A DNA stretch of 64,000 nt, from contig CP114481.1 of NCBI GenBank assembly GCA_027186245.1, positions 28,489,501-28,553,500 of the forward strand, written 5' to 3'. This DNA comes from Coriaria nepalensis. Its lineage: Eukaryota > Streptophyta > Magnoliopsida > Cucurbitales > Coriariaceae. Positions within the stretch are counted from its first letter, which is position 1; each line of letters starts with the position of its first letter. Below, piece by piece: positions 27,098 to 41,281 of the stretch. Below the pieces are notes generated by a model that did not search any database, had not been told where the DNA came from, and was given only the letters and a program-made list of their open reading frames with translations. The position numbers and the translations under genes were made by a program.

Positions 27098-28231
27098 AAT
27101 AAGTTTTTGACTTGAAATCACTCATTGAAATGATTTTAAGGTTAAACAAATGCACACTTTTTCGTACATTGATCATTTGCACGATATGCACAAAACTTGT
27201 GTTTTAAGTGCGAAAATAGAATTTGTTCGAATTGCATTAAAATAAGTTATTGACTTAATATGACTCATTCAAATGATTTTAAGGTTAAACTAATGCACAC
27301 TTTCCTTGCAATGATCATTTGAAAGTTATGCACGAAACTTCTTTCTGAAGTGTAAATGTAGAATTCGTTCGAATTGCTTTGAAAAAAGATATTGACTTGA
27401 AATCACTCATTGAAATGATTTCCAGGTTAAACGAATTCACACTTTCCTTGCATTAATCATTTGCAAGTTATGCACAAAACTTGTGTTGAAGTGCGAAAAT
27501 AGAATTCATTCGAATTAATTCGAAATATGTTATTGACTTGAAATGCTAATTCAAATGATTTTAAGGTAAACTAATGCACACTTTCCTTGAATTGATCATT
27601 TGCACGTTATGCACAAAACTTGTGGTTGTAGTGCAAAAATAGAATTGATTCGAATTGCTTTGAAATAAGTTTTTGAGTTGAAATCACGTATTGAAATGAT
27701 TTTAAGGTTAAACAAATGCACACTTTTTCGTACATTGATCATTTGCATGATATGCACAAAACTTGTGTTTTAAGTGCGAAAATAGAATTCGTTCGAATTG
27801 CATTGAAATAAGTTATTGACTTAATATGACTCATTCAAATGATTTTAAGGTTAAACTAATGCACACTTTCCTTGCAATAATCATTTGAAAGTTATGCACG
27901 AAACTTCTTTTTGAAGTGTAAATATAGAATTCGTTCAAATTGCTTTGAAATAAGAAATTGCCTCGAAATCAGTTATTGAAATGATTTTCAGGTTAAACGA
28001 ATGCACACTTTTCTTGCATTGATCATTTGCAAGTTATGTAGAAAACTTGTGTTTGAAGTGCGAAAATAGAATTCATTCGAATTGCTTTGAAATATGTTAT
28101 TGACTTCAAATGACTAATTAAAATGATTTTAAGGTAAACTAATGCACACATTCCTTGAATTGATCATTTGCACGTTATGCAGAAAACTTGTGCTTGTAGG
28201 GCAAAAATAGAAGTCATTCGAATTGCTTTGA
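27098..28231 (+). repeat. Partial third copy of the 2270-bp block (2 HOR units)
   Basis: Units start at 27098 and 27664 (566+568). The first has the same aaatgctaattc one-base deletion in D as the units at 22558 and 24828. It differs by atagaattgattcg in place of ataaaattgattcg, and the following A has cgtacattg in place of catacattg, so it is the more ancestral-looking copy. Confidence 0.85.
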
Positions 28232-30499
28232 AATAAGTTTTTGAGTTGAAATCACTCATTGAAATGATTTTAAGGTTAAACAAATGCACACTTTTTCGTA
28301 CATTGATCATTTGCATGATATGCACAAAACTTGTGTTTTAAGTGCGAAAATAGAATTCGTTTGAATTGCATTGAAATAAGTTATTGACTTAATATGACTC
28401 ATTCAAATGATTTTAAGGTTAAACTAATGCACACTTTCCTTGCAATGATCATTTGAAAGTTATGCACGAAACTTCTTTCTGAAGTGTAAATGTAGAATTC
28501 GTTCGAATTGCTTTGAAAAAAGATATTGACTTGAAATCACTCATTGAAATGATTTCCAGGTTAAACGAATGCACACTTTCCTTGCATTAATCATTTGCAA
28601 GTTATGCACAAAACTTGTGTTCAAGTGCGAAAATAGAATTCATTCGAATTAATTCGAAATATGTTATTGACTTGAAATGACTAATTCAAATGATTTTAAG
28701 GTAAACTAATGCACACTTTCCTTGAATTGATCATTTGTACGTTATGCACAAAACTTGTGGTTGTAGTGCAAAAATAGAATTGATTCGAATTGCTTTGAAA
28801 TAAGTTTTTGAGTTGAAATCACTCATTGAAATGATTTTAAGGTTAAACAAATGCACACTTTTTCGTACATTGATCATTTGCACGATATGCACAAAACTTG
28901 TGTTTTAAGTGCGAAAATAGAATTTGTTCGAATTGCATTAAAATAAGTTATTGACTTAATATGACTCATTCAAATGATTTTAAGGTTAAACTAATGCACA
29001 CTTTCCTTGCAATGATCATTTGAAAGTTATGCACGAAACTTCTTTCTGAAGTGTAAATGTAGAAATCTTCGAATTGCTTTGAAAAAAGATATTGACTGGA
29101 TTTCACTCATTGAAATGATTTTCAGGTTAAACGAATGCACACTTTCCTTGCATTTATCATTTGCAAGTTATGCACAAAACTTGTGTTGAAGTGCGAAAAT
29201 AGAATTCATTCGAATTAATTCGAAATATGTTATTGACTTGAAATGACTAATTCAAATGATTTTAAGGTAAACTAATGCACACTTTCCTTGAATTGATCAT
29301 TTGCACGTTATGCACAAAACTTGTGGTTGTAGTGCAAAAATAGAATTGATTCGAATTGCTTTGAAATAAGTTTTTGAGTTGAAATCACTTATTGAAATGA
29401 TTTTAAGGTTAAACAAATGCACACTTTTTCGTACATTGATCATTTGCATGATATGCACAAAACTTGTGTTTTAAGTGCGAAAATAGAATTCGTTTGAATT
29501 GCATTGAAATAAGTTATTGACTTAATATGACTCATTCAAATGATTTTTAGGTTAAACTAATGCACACTTTCCTTGCAATGATCATTTGAAAGTTATGCAC
29601 GAAACTTCTTTTTGAAGTGTAAATATATAATTCGTTCAAATCGCTTTGAAAAAAGAAATTGCCTCGAAATCACTCATTGAAATGATTTTCAGGTTAAACG
29701 AATGCACACTTTTCTTGCATTGATCATTTGCAAGTTCTGTAAAAAACTTGTGTTTGAAGTGCGAAAATAGAATTCATTCGAATTGCTTAGAAATATGTTA
29801 TTGACTTCAAATGACTAATTCAAATGATTTTAAGGTAAACTAATGCACACTTTCCTTGAATTGATCATTTGCACGTTATGCACAAAACTTGTGGTTGTAG
29901 TGCAAAAATAGAATTCATTCGAATTGCTTTGAAATAAGTTTTTGAGTTGAAATCACTCATTGAAATGATTTTAAGGTTAAACAAATGCACACTTTTTCGT
30001 ACATTGATCATTTGCACGATATGCACAAAACTTGTGTTTTAAGTGCGAAAATAGAATTTGTTCGAATTGCATTAAAATAAGTTATTGACTTAATATGACT
30101 CATTCAAATGATTTTAAGGTTAAACTAATGCACACTTTCCTTGCAATGATCATTTGAAAGTTATGCACGAAACTTCTTTCTGAAGTGTAAATGTAGAATT
30201 CGTTCGAATTGCTTTGAAAAAAGATATTGACTTGAAATCACTCATTGAAATGATTTCCAGGTTAAACGAATGCACACTTTCCTTGCATTAATCATTTGCA
30301 AGTTATGCACAAAACTTGTGTTCAAGTGCGAAAATAGAATTCATTCGAATTAATTCGAAATATGTTATTGACTTGAAATGACTAATTCAAATGATTTTAA
30401 GGTAAACTAATGCACACTTTCCTTGAATTGATCATTTGTACGTTATGCACAAAACTTGTGGTTGTAGTGCAAAAATAGAATTGATTCGAATTGCTTTGA

Positions 30500-33400
30500 A
30501 ATAAGTTTTTGAGTTGAAATCACTCATTGAAATGATTTTAAGGTTAAACAAATGCACACTTTTTCGTACATTGATCATTTGCACGATATGCACAAAACTT
30601 GTGTTTTAAGTGCGAAAATAGAATTTGTTCGAATTGCATTAAAATAAGTTATTGACTTAATATGACTCATTCAAATGATTTTAAGGTTAAACTAATGCAC
30701 ACTTTCCTTGCAATGATCATTTGAAAGTTATGCACGAAACTTCTTTCTGAAGTGTAAATGTAGAAATCTTCGAATTGCTTTGAAAAAAGATATTGACTGG
30801 ATTTCACTCATTGAAATGATTTTCAGGTTAAACGAATGCACACTTTCCTTGCATTAATCATTTGCAAGTTATGCACAAAACTTGTGTTGAAGTGCGAAAA
30901 TAGAATTCATTCGAATTAATTCGAAATATGTTATTGACTTGAAATGACTAATTCAAATGATTTTAAGGTAAACTAATGCGCACTTTCCTTGAATTGATCA
31001 TTTGCACGTTATGCACAAAACTTGTGGTTGTAGTGCAAAAATAGAATTGATTCGAATTGCTTTGAAATAAGTTTTTGAGTTGAAATCACTTATTGAAATG
31101 ATTTTAAGGTTAAACAAATGCACACTTTTTCGTACATTGATCATTTGCATGATATGCACAAAACTTGTGTTTTAAGTGCGAAAATAGAATTCGTTCGAAT
31201 TGCATTGAAATAAGTTATTGACTTAATATGACTCATTCAAATGATTTTAAGGTTAAACTAATGCACACTTTCCTTGCAATGATCATTTGAAAGTTATGCA
31301 CGAAACTTCTTTTTGAAGTGTAAATATAGAATTCGTTCAAATTGCTTTGAAATAAGAAATTGCCTCGAAATCAGTTATTGAAATGATTTTCAGGTTAAAC
31401 GAATGCACACTTTTCTTGCATTGATCATTTGCAAGTTATGTAAAAAACTTGTGTTTGAAGTGCGAAAATAGAATTCATTCGAATTGCTTCGAAATATGTT
31501 ATTGACTTCAAATGACTAATTAAAATGATTTTAAGGTAAACTAATGCACACATTCCTTGAATTGATCATTTGCACGTTATGCAGAAAACTTGTGCTTGTA
31601 GGGCAAAAATAGAAGTCATTCGAATTGCTTTGAAATAAGTTTTTGAGTTGAAATCACTCATTGAAATGATTTTAAGGTTAAACAAATGCACACTTTTTCG
31701 TACATTGATCATTTGCATGATATGCACAAAACTTGTGTTTTAAGTGCGAAAATAGAATTCGTTTGAATTGCATTGAAATAAGTTATTGACTTAATATGAC
31801 TCATTCAAATGATTTTAAGGTTAAACTAATGCACACTTTCCTTGCAATGATCATTTGAAAGTTACGCACGAAACTTCTTTGTGAAGTGTCAATATAGAAT
31901 TCGTTCAAATTGCTTTGAAATAAGAAATTGCCTCGAAATCACTCATTGAAATGATTTTCAGGTTAAACGAATGCACACTTTTCTTGCATTGATCATTTGC
32001 AAGTTATGTAAAAAACTTGTGTTTGAAGTGCGAAAATAGAATTCATTCGAATTGCTTTGAAATATGTTATTGACTTCAAATGACTAATTCAAATGATTTT
32101 AAGGTAAACTAATGCACACTTTCCTTGAATTGATCATTTGCACGTTATGCACAAAACTTGTGGTTGTAGTGCAAAAATAGAATTCATTCGAATTGCTTTG
32201 AAATAAGTTTTTGAGTTGAAATCACTCATTGAAATGATTTTAAGGTTAAACAAATGCACACTTTTTCGTACATTGATCATTTGCACGATATGCACAAAAC
32301 TTGTGTTTTAAGTGCGAAAATAGAATTCGTTTGAATTGCATTGAAATAAGTTATTGACTTAATATGACTCATTCAAATGATTTTAAGGTTAAACTAATGC
32401 ACACTTTCCTTGCAATGATCATTTGAAAGTTATGCACGAAACTTCTTTTTGAAGTGTAAATATAGAATTCGTTCAAATCGCTTTGAAAAAAGAAATTGCC
32501 TCGAAATCACTCATTGAAATGATTTTCAGGTTAAACGAATGCACACTTTTCTTGCATTGATCATTTGCAAGTTCTGTAAAAAACTTGTGTTTGAAGTGCG
32601 AAAATAGAATTCATTCGAATTGCTTTGAAATATGTTATTGACTTCAAATGACTAATTCAAATGATTTTAAGGTAAACTAATGCACACTTTCCTTGAATTG
32701 ATCATTTGCACGTTATGCACAAAACTTGTGCTTGTAGTGCAAAAATAGAATTCATTCGAATTGCTTTGAAATAAGTTTTTGACTTGAAATCACTCATTGA
32801 AATGATTTTAAGGTTAAACAAATGCACACTTTTTCGTACATTGATCATTTGCACGATATGCACAAAACTTGTGTTTTAAGTGCGAAAATAGAATTTGTTC
32901 GAATTGCATTAAAATAAGTTATTGACTTAATATGACTCATTCAAATGATTTTAAGGTTAAACTAATGCACACTTTCCTTGCAATGATCATTTGAAAGTTA
33001 TGCACGAAACTTCTTTCTGAAGTGTAAATGTAGAATTCGTTCGAATTGCTTTGAAAAAAGATATTGACTTGAAATCACTCATTGAAATGATTTCCAGGTT
33101 AAACGAATGCACACTTTCCTTGCATTAATCATTTGCAAGTTATGCACAAAACTTGTGTTCAAGTGCGAAAATAGAATTCATTCGAATTAATTCGAAATAT
33201 GTTATTGACTTGAAATGACTAATTCAAATGATTTTAAGGTAAACTAATGCACACTTTCCTTGAATTGATCATTTGCACGTTATGCACAAAACTTGTGGTT
33301 GTAGTGCAAAAATAGAATTGATTCGAATTGCTTTGAAATAAGTTTTTGAGTTGAAATCACTCATTGAAATGATTTTAAGGTTAAACAAATGCACACTTTT

Positions 33401-33903
33401 TCGTACATTGATCATTTGCACGATATGCACAAAACTTGTGTTTTAAGTGCGAAAATAGAATTTGTTCGAATTGCATTAAAATAAGTTATTGACTTAATAT
33501 GGCTCATTCAAATGATTTTAAGGTTAAACTAATGCACACTTTCCTTGCAATGATCATTTGAAAGTTATGCACGAAACTTCTTTCTGAAGTGTAAATATAG
33601 AATTCGTTCGAATTGCTTTGAAAAAAGATATTGACTTGAAATCACTCATTGAAATGATTTCCAGGTTAAACGAATGCACACTTTCCTTGCATTAATCATT
33701 TGCAAGTTATGCACAAAACTTGTGTTCAAGTGCGAAAATAGAATTCATTCGAATTAATTCGAAATATGTTATTGACTTGAAATGACTAATTCAAATGATT
33801 TTAAGGTAAACTAATGCACACTTTCCTTGAATTGATCATTTGTACGTTATGCACAAAACTTGTGGTTGTAGTGCAAAAATAGAATTGATTCGAATTGCTT
33901 TGA
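30500..33903 (+). repeat. 3404-bp block, copy 1 (6 HOR units)
   Basis: Units start at 30500, 31066, 31634, 32202, 32770 and 33337. Exact recurrence at +3404 bp is seen for tgcgcactttcc (30977 and 34381), gttacgcacg (31861 and 35265) and agaaatcttcg (30761 and 34165). The first B of the block has the rare agaaatcttcg CpG-box variant, and its C starts gatattgactggatttc. Confidence 0.92.
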
Positions 33904-36900
33904 AATAAGTTTTTGAGTTGAAATCACTCATTGAAATGATTTTAAGGTTAAACAAATGCACACTTTTTCGTACATTGATCATTTGCACGATATGCACAAA
34001 ACTTGTGTTTTAAGTGCGAAAATAGAATTTGTTCGAATTGCATTAAAATAAGTTATTGACTTAATATGACTCATTCAAATGATTTTAAGGTTAAACTAAT
34101 GCACACTTTCCTTGCAATGATCATTTGAAAGTTATGCACGAAACTTCTTTCTGAAGTGTAAATGTAGAAATCTTCGAATTGCTTTGAAAAAAGATATTGA
34201 CTGGATTTCACTCATTGAAATGATTTTCAGGTTAAACGAATGCACACTTTCCTTGCATTAATCATTTGCAAGTTATGCACAAAACTTGTGTTGAAGTGCG
34301 AAAATAGAATTCATTCGAATTAATTCGAAATATGTTATTGACTTGAAATGACTAATTCAAATGATTTTAAGGTAAACTAATGCGCACTTTCCTTGAATTG
34401 ATCATTTGCACGTTATGCACAAAACTTGTGGTTGTAGTGCAAAAATAGAATTGATTCGAATTGCTTTGAAATAAGTTTTTGAGTTGAAATCACTTATTGA
34501 AATGATTTTAAGGTTAAACAAATGCACACTTTTTCGTACATTGATCATTTGCATGATATGCACAAAACTTGTGTTTTAAGTGCGAAAATAGAATTCGTTC
34601 GAATTGCATTGAAATAAGTTATTGACTTAATATGACTCATTCAAATGATTTTAAGGTTAAACTAATGCACACTTTCCTTGCAATGATCATTTGAAAGTTA
34701 TGCACGAAACTTCTTTTTGAAGTGTAAATATAGAATTCGTTCAAATTGCTTTGAAATAAGAAATTGCCTCGAAATCAGTTATTGAAATGATTTTCAGGTT
34801 AAACGAATGCACACTTTTCTTGCATTGATCATTTGCAAGTTATGTAAAAAACTTGTGTTTGAAGTGCGAAAATAGAATTCATTCGAATTGCTTCGAAATA
34901 TGTTATTGACTTCAAATGACTAATTAAAATGATTTTAAGGTAAACTAATGCACACATTCCTTGAATTGATCATTTGCACGTTATGCAGAAAACTTGTGCT
35001 TGTAGGGCAAAAATAGAAGTCATTCGAATTGCTTTGAAATAAGTTTTTGAGTTGAAATCACTCATTGAAATGATTTTAAGGTTAAACAAATGCACACTTT
35101 TTCGTACATTGATCATTTGCATGATATGCACAAAACTTGTGTTTTAAGTGCGAAAATAGAATTCGTTTGAATTGCATTGAAATAAGTTATTGACTTAATA
35201 TGACTCATTCAAATGATTTTAAGGTTAAACTAATGCACACTTTCCTTGCAATGATCATTTGAAAGTTACGCACGAAACTTCTTTGTGAAGTGTCAATATA
35301 GAATTCGTTCAAATTGCTTTGAAATAAGAAATTGCCTCGAAATCACTCATTGAAATGATTTTCAGGTTAAACGAATGCACACTTTTCTTGCATTGATCAT
35401 TTGCAAGTTATGTAAAAAACTTGTGTTTGAAGTGCGAAAATAGAATTCATTCGAATTGCTTTGAAATATGTTATTGACTTCAAATGACTAATTAAAATGA
35501 TTTTAAGGTAAACTAATGCACACATTCCTTGAATTGATCATTTGCACGTTATGCAGAAAACTTGTGCTTGTAGGGCAAAAATAGAAGTCATTCGAATTGC
35601 TTTGAAATAAGTTTTTGAGTTGAAATCACTCATTGAAATGATTTTAAGGTTAAACAAATGCACACTTTTTCGTACATTGATCATTTGCATGATATGCACA
35701 AAACTTGTGTTTGAAGTGCGAAAATAGAATTCGTTTGAATTGCATTGAAATAAGTTCTTGACTTAATATGACTCATTCAAATGATTTTAAGGTTAAACTA
35801 ATGCAAACTTTCCTTGCAATGATCATTTGAAAGTTATGCACGAAACTTCTTTGTGAAGTGTCAATATAGAATTCGTTCAAATTGCTTTGAAATAAGAAAT
35901 TGCCTCGAAATCACTCATTGAAATGATTTTCAGGTTAAACGAATGCACACTTTTCTTGCATTGATCATTTGCAAGTTCTGTAAAAAACTTGTGTTTGAAG
36001 TGCGAAAATAGAATTCATTCGAATTGCTTTGAAATATGTTATTGACTTCAAATGACTAATTCAAATGATTTTAAGGTAAACTAATGCACACTTTCCTTGA
36101 ATTGATCATTTGCACGTTATGCACAAAACTTGTGGTTGTAGTGCAAAAATAGAATTCATTCGAATTGCTTTGAAATAAGTTTTTGAGTTGAAATCACTCA
36201 TTGAAATGATTTTAAGGTTAAACAAATGCACACTTTTTCGTACATTGATCATTTGCACGATATGCACAAAACTTGTGTTTTAAGTGCGAAAATAGAATTC
36301 GTTTGAATTGCATTGAAATAAGTTATTGACTTAATATGACTCATTCAAATGATTTTAAGGTTAAACTAATGCACACTTTCCTTGCAATGATCATTTGAAA
36401 GTTATGCACGAAACTTCTTTTTGAAGTGTAAATATAGAATTCGTTCAAATCGCTTTGAAAAAAGAAATTGCCTCGAAATCACTCATTGAAATGATTTTCA
36501 GGTTAAACGAATGCACACTTTTCTTGCATTGATCATTTGCAAGTTCTGTAAAAAACTTGTGTTTGAAGTGCGAAAATAGAATTCATTCGAATTGCTTTGA
36601 AATATGTTATTGACTTCAAATGACTAATTCAAATGATTTTAAGGTAAACTAATGCACACTTTCCTTGAATTGATCATTTGCACGTTATGCACAAAACTTG
36701 TGCTTGTAGTGCAAAAATAGAATTCATTCGAATTGCTTTGAAATAAGTTTTTGACTTGAAATCACTCATTGAAATGATTTTAAGGTTAAACAAATGCACA
36801 CTTTTTCGTACATTGATCATTTGCACGATATGCACAAAACTTGTGTTTTAAGTGCGAAAATAGAATTTGTTCGAATTGCATTAAAATAAGTTATTGACTT

Positions 36901-37875
36901 AATATGACTCATTCAAATGATTTTAAGGTTAAACTAATGCACACTTTCCTTGCAATGATCATTTGAAAGTTATGCACGAAACTTCTTTCTGAAGTGTAAA
37001 TGTAGAATTCGTTCGAATTGCTTTGAAAAAAGATATTGACTTGAAATCACTCATTGAAATGATTTCCAGGTTAAACGAATGCACACTTTCCTTGCATTAA
37101 TCATTTGCAAGTTATGCACAAAACTTGTGTTCAAGTGCGAAAATAGAATTCATTCGAATTAATTCGAAATATGTTATTGACTTGAAATGACTAATTCAAA
37201 TGATTTTAAGGTAAACTAATGCACACTTTCCTTGAATTGATCATTTGCACGTTATGCACAAAACTTGTGGTTGTAGTGCAAAAATAGAATTGATTCGAAT
37301 TGCTTTGAAATAAGTTTTTGAGTTGAAATCACTCATTGAAATGATTTTAAGGTTAAACAAATGCACACTTTTTCGTACATTGATCATTTGCACGATATGC
37401 ACAAAACTTGTGTTTTAAGTGCGAAAATAGAATTTGTTCGAATTGCATTAAAATAAGTTATTGACTTAATATGGCTCATTCAAATGATTTTAAGGTTAAA
37501 CTAATGCACACTTTCCTTGCAATGATCATTTGAAAGTTATGCACGAAACTTCTTTCTGAAGTGTAAATATAGAATTCGTTCGAATTGCTTTGAAAAAAGA
37601 TATTGACTTGAAATCACTCATTGAAATGATTTCCAGGTTAAACGAATGCACACTTTCCTTGCATTAATCATTTGCAAGTTATGCACAAAACTTGTGTTGA
37701 AGTGCGAAAATAGAATTCATTCGAATTAATTCGAAATATGTTATTGACTTGAAATGACTAATTCAAATGATTTTAAGGTAAACTAATGCACACTTTCCTT
37801 GAATTGATCATTTGCACGTTATGCACAAAACTTGTGGTTGTAGTGCAAAAATAGAATTGATTCGAATTGCTTTGA
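33904..37875 (+). repeat. 3404-bp block, copy 2, expanded by one HOR (3972 bp)
   Basis: Units start at 33904, 34470, 35038, 35606, 36174, 36742 and 37309. The first three match the start of copy 1 and the last three match its end, so one extra 568-bp unit sits in the middle. The offset accordingly changes from 3404 to 3972 between the two ends, as shown by atggctcatt (33499 and 37471). Confidence 0.9.
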
Positions 37876-38442
37876 AATAAGTTTTTGAGTTGAAATCACT
37901 CATTGAAATGATTTTAAGGTTAAACAAATGCACACTTTTTCGTACATTGATCATTTGCACGATATGCACAAAACTTGTGTTTTAAGTGCGAAAATAGAAT
38001 TTGTTAGAATTGCATTAAAATAAGTTATTGACTTAATATGACTCATTCAAATGATTTTAAGGTTAAACTAATGCACACTTTCCTTGCAATGATCATTTGA
38101 AAGTTATGCACGAAACTTCTTTCTGAAGTGTAAATGTAGAAATCGTTCGAATTGCTTTGAAAAAAGATATTGACTGGAGTTCACTCATTGAAATGATTTT
38201 CAGGTTAAACGAATGCACACTTTCCGTGCATTAATCATTTGCAAGTTATGCACAAAACTTGTGTTGAAGTGCGAAAATAGAATTCATTCGAATTAATTCG
38301 AAATATGTTATTGACTTGAAATGACTAATTCAAATGATTTTAAGGTAAACTAATGCACACTTTCCTTGAATTGATCATTTGCACGTTATGCACAAAACTT
38401 GTGGTTGTAGTGCAAAAATAGAATTGATTCGAATTGCTTTGA

Positions 38443-41281
38443 AATAAGTTTTTGAGTTGAAATCACTTATTGAAATGATTTTAAGGTTAAACAAATGCAC
38501 ACTTTTTCGTACATTGATCATTTGCATGATATGCACAAAACTTGTGTTTTAAGTGCGAAAATAGAATTCGTTCGAATTGCATTGAACTAAGTTATTGACT
38601 TAATATGACTCATTCAAATGATTTTAAGGTTAAACTAATGCACACTTTCCTTGCAATGATCATTTGAAAGTTATGCACGAAACTTCTTTTTGAAGTGTAA
38701 ATATAGAATTCGTTCAAATTGCTTTGAAATAAGAAATTGCCTCGAAATCAGTTATTGAAATGATTTTCAGTTTAAACGAATGCACACTTTTCTTGCATTG
38801 ATCATTTGCAAGTTATGTAAAAAACTTGTGTTTGAAGTGCGAAAATAGAATTCATTCGAATTGCTTCGAAATATGTTATTGACTTCAAATGACTAATTAA
38901 AATGATTTTAAGGTAAACTAATGCACACATTCCTTGAATTGATCATTTGCACGTTATGCAGAAAACTTGTGCTTGTAGGGCAAAAATAGAAGTCATTCGA
39001 ATTGCTTTGAAATAAGTTTTTGAGTTGAAATCACTCATTGAAATGATTTTAAGGTTAAACAAATGCACACTTTTTCGTACATTGATCATTTGCATGATAT
39101 GCACAAAACTTGTGTTTTAAGTGCGAAAATAGAATTCGTTTGAATTGCATTGAAATAAGTTATTGACTTAATATGACCCATTCAAATGATTTTAAGGTTA
39201 AACTAATGCACACTTTCCTTGCAATGATCATTTGAAAGTTATGCACGAAACTTCTTTGTGAAGTGTCAATATAGAATTCGTTCAAATTGCTTTGAAATAA
39301 GAAATTGCCTCGAAATCACTCATTGAAATGATTTTCAGGTTAAACGAATGCACACTTTTCTTGCATTGATCATTTGCAAGTTATGTAAAAAACTTGTGTT
39401 TGAAGTGCGAAAATAGAATTCATTCGAATTGCTTTGAAATATGTTATTGACTTCAAATGACTAATTAAAATGATTTTAAGGTAAACTAATGCACACATTC
39501 CTTGAATTGATCATTTGCACGTTATGCAGAAAACTTGTGCTTGTAGGGCAAAAATAGAAGTCATTCGAATTGCTTTGAAATAAGTTTTTGAGTTGAAATC
39601 ACTCATTGAAATGATTTTAAGGTTAAACAAATGCACACTTTTTCGTACATTGATCATTTGCATGATATGCACAAAACTTGTGTTTGATGTGCGAAAATAG
39701 AATTCGTTTGAATTGCATTGAAATAAGTTATTGACTTAATATGACTCATTCAAATGATTTTAAGGTTAAACAAATGCACACTTTCCTTGCAATGATCATT
39801 TGAAAGTTATGCACGAAACTTCTTTGTGAAGTGTCAATATAGAATTCGTTCAAATTGCTTTGAAATAAGAAATTGCCTCGAAATCACTCATTGAAATGAT
39901 TTTCAGGTTAAACGAATGCACACTTTTCTTGCATTGATCATTTGCAAGTTATGTAAAAAACTTGTGTTTGAAGTGCGAAAATAGAATTCATTAGAATTGC
40001 TTTGAAATATGTTATTGACTTCAAATGACTAATTCAAATGATTTTAAGGTAAACTAATGCACACTTTCCTTGAATTGATCATTTGCACGTTATGCACAAA
40101 ACTTGTGCTTGTAGTGCAAAAATAGAATTCATTCGAATTGCTTTGAAATAAGTTTTTGAGTTGAAATCACTCATTGAAATGATTTTAAGGTTAAACAAAT
40201 GCACACTTTTTCGTACATTGATCATTTGCACGATATGCACAAAACTTGTGTCTTAAGTGCGAAAATAGAATTCGTTTGAATTGCATTGAAATAAGTTATT
40301 GACTTAATATGACTCATTCAAATGATTTTAAGGTTAAACTAATGCACACTTTCCTTGCAATGATCATTTGAAAGTTATGCACGAAACTTCTTTTTGAAGT
40401 GTAAATATAGAATTCGTTCAAATCGCTTTGAAAAAAGAAATTGCCTCGAAATCACTCATTGAAATGATTTTCAGGTTAAACGAATGCACACTTTTCTTGC
40501 ATTGATCATTTGCAAGTTCTGTAAAAAACTTGTGTTTGAAGTGCGAAAATAGAATTCATTCGAATTGCTTTGAAATATGTTATTGACTTGAAATGACTAA
40601 TTCAAATGATTTTAAGGTAAACTAATGCACACTTTCCTTGAATTGATCATTTGCACGTTATGCACAAAACTTGTGGTTGTAGTGCAAAAATAGAATTGAT
40701 TCGAATTGCTTTGAAATAAGTTTTTGAGTTGAAATCACTCATTGAAATGATTTTAAGGTTAAACAAATGCACACTTTTTCGTACATTGATCATTTGCATG
40801 ATATGCACAAAACTTGTGTTTTAAGTGCGAAAATAGAATTCGTTCGAATTGCATTAAAATAAGTTATTGACTTAATATTACTCATTCAAATGATTTTAAG
40901 GTTAAACTAATGCACACTTTCCTTGCAATGATCATTTGAAAGTTATGCACGAAACTTCTTTTTGAAGTGTAAATGTAGAATTCGTTCGAATTGCTTTGAA
41001 ATAAGAAATTGCCTCGAAATCACTCATTGAAATGATTTTCAGGTTAAGCGAATGCACACTTTTCTTGCATTGATCATTTGCAAGTTATGTAAAAAACTTG
41101 TGTTGAAGTGCGAAAATAGAATTCATTCGAATTAATTCGAAATATGTTATTGACTTGAAATGACTAATTCAAATGATTTTAAGGTAAACTAATGCACACT
41201 TTCCTTGAATTGATCATTTGCACGTTATGCACAAAACTTGTGGTTGTAGTGCAAAAATAGAATTGATTCGAATTGCTTTGA
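38443..41281 (+). repeat. 2839-bp super-repeat, copy 1 (5 HOR units)
   Basis: Units start at 38443, 39011, 39579, 40147 and 40715. The private tgtttgatgt in an A monomer occurs at 39681, 42520 and 45359, always 2839 bp apart. Copy 1 keeps cttgtgcttgtaggg and atgcacaaaacttg where copies 2 and 3 read cttgtccttgtaggg and atgcacgaaacttg. Confidence 0.93.
41000..41140 (+). repeat. Recombinant C monomer joining the two C lineages
   Basis: The first half is the aataagaaattgcctcg / gtaaaaaac lineage, and the second half has gtgttgaag and the aattaattcg palindrome of the other lineage. The switch lies in the shared aacttgtgtt. A copy lies at 43839-43979, carried by the 2839-bp duplication. It shows that exchange between HOR lineages happens inside monomers. 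Confidence 0.88.
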
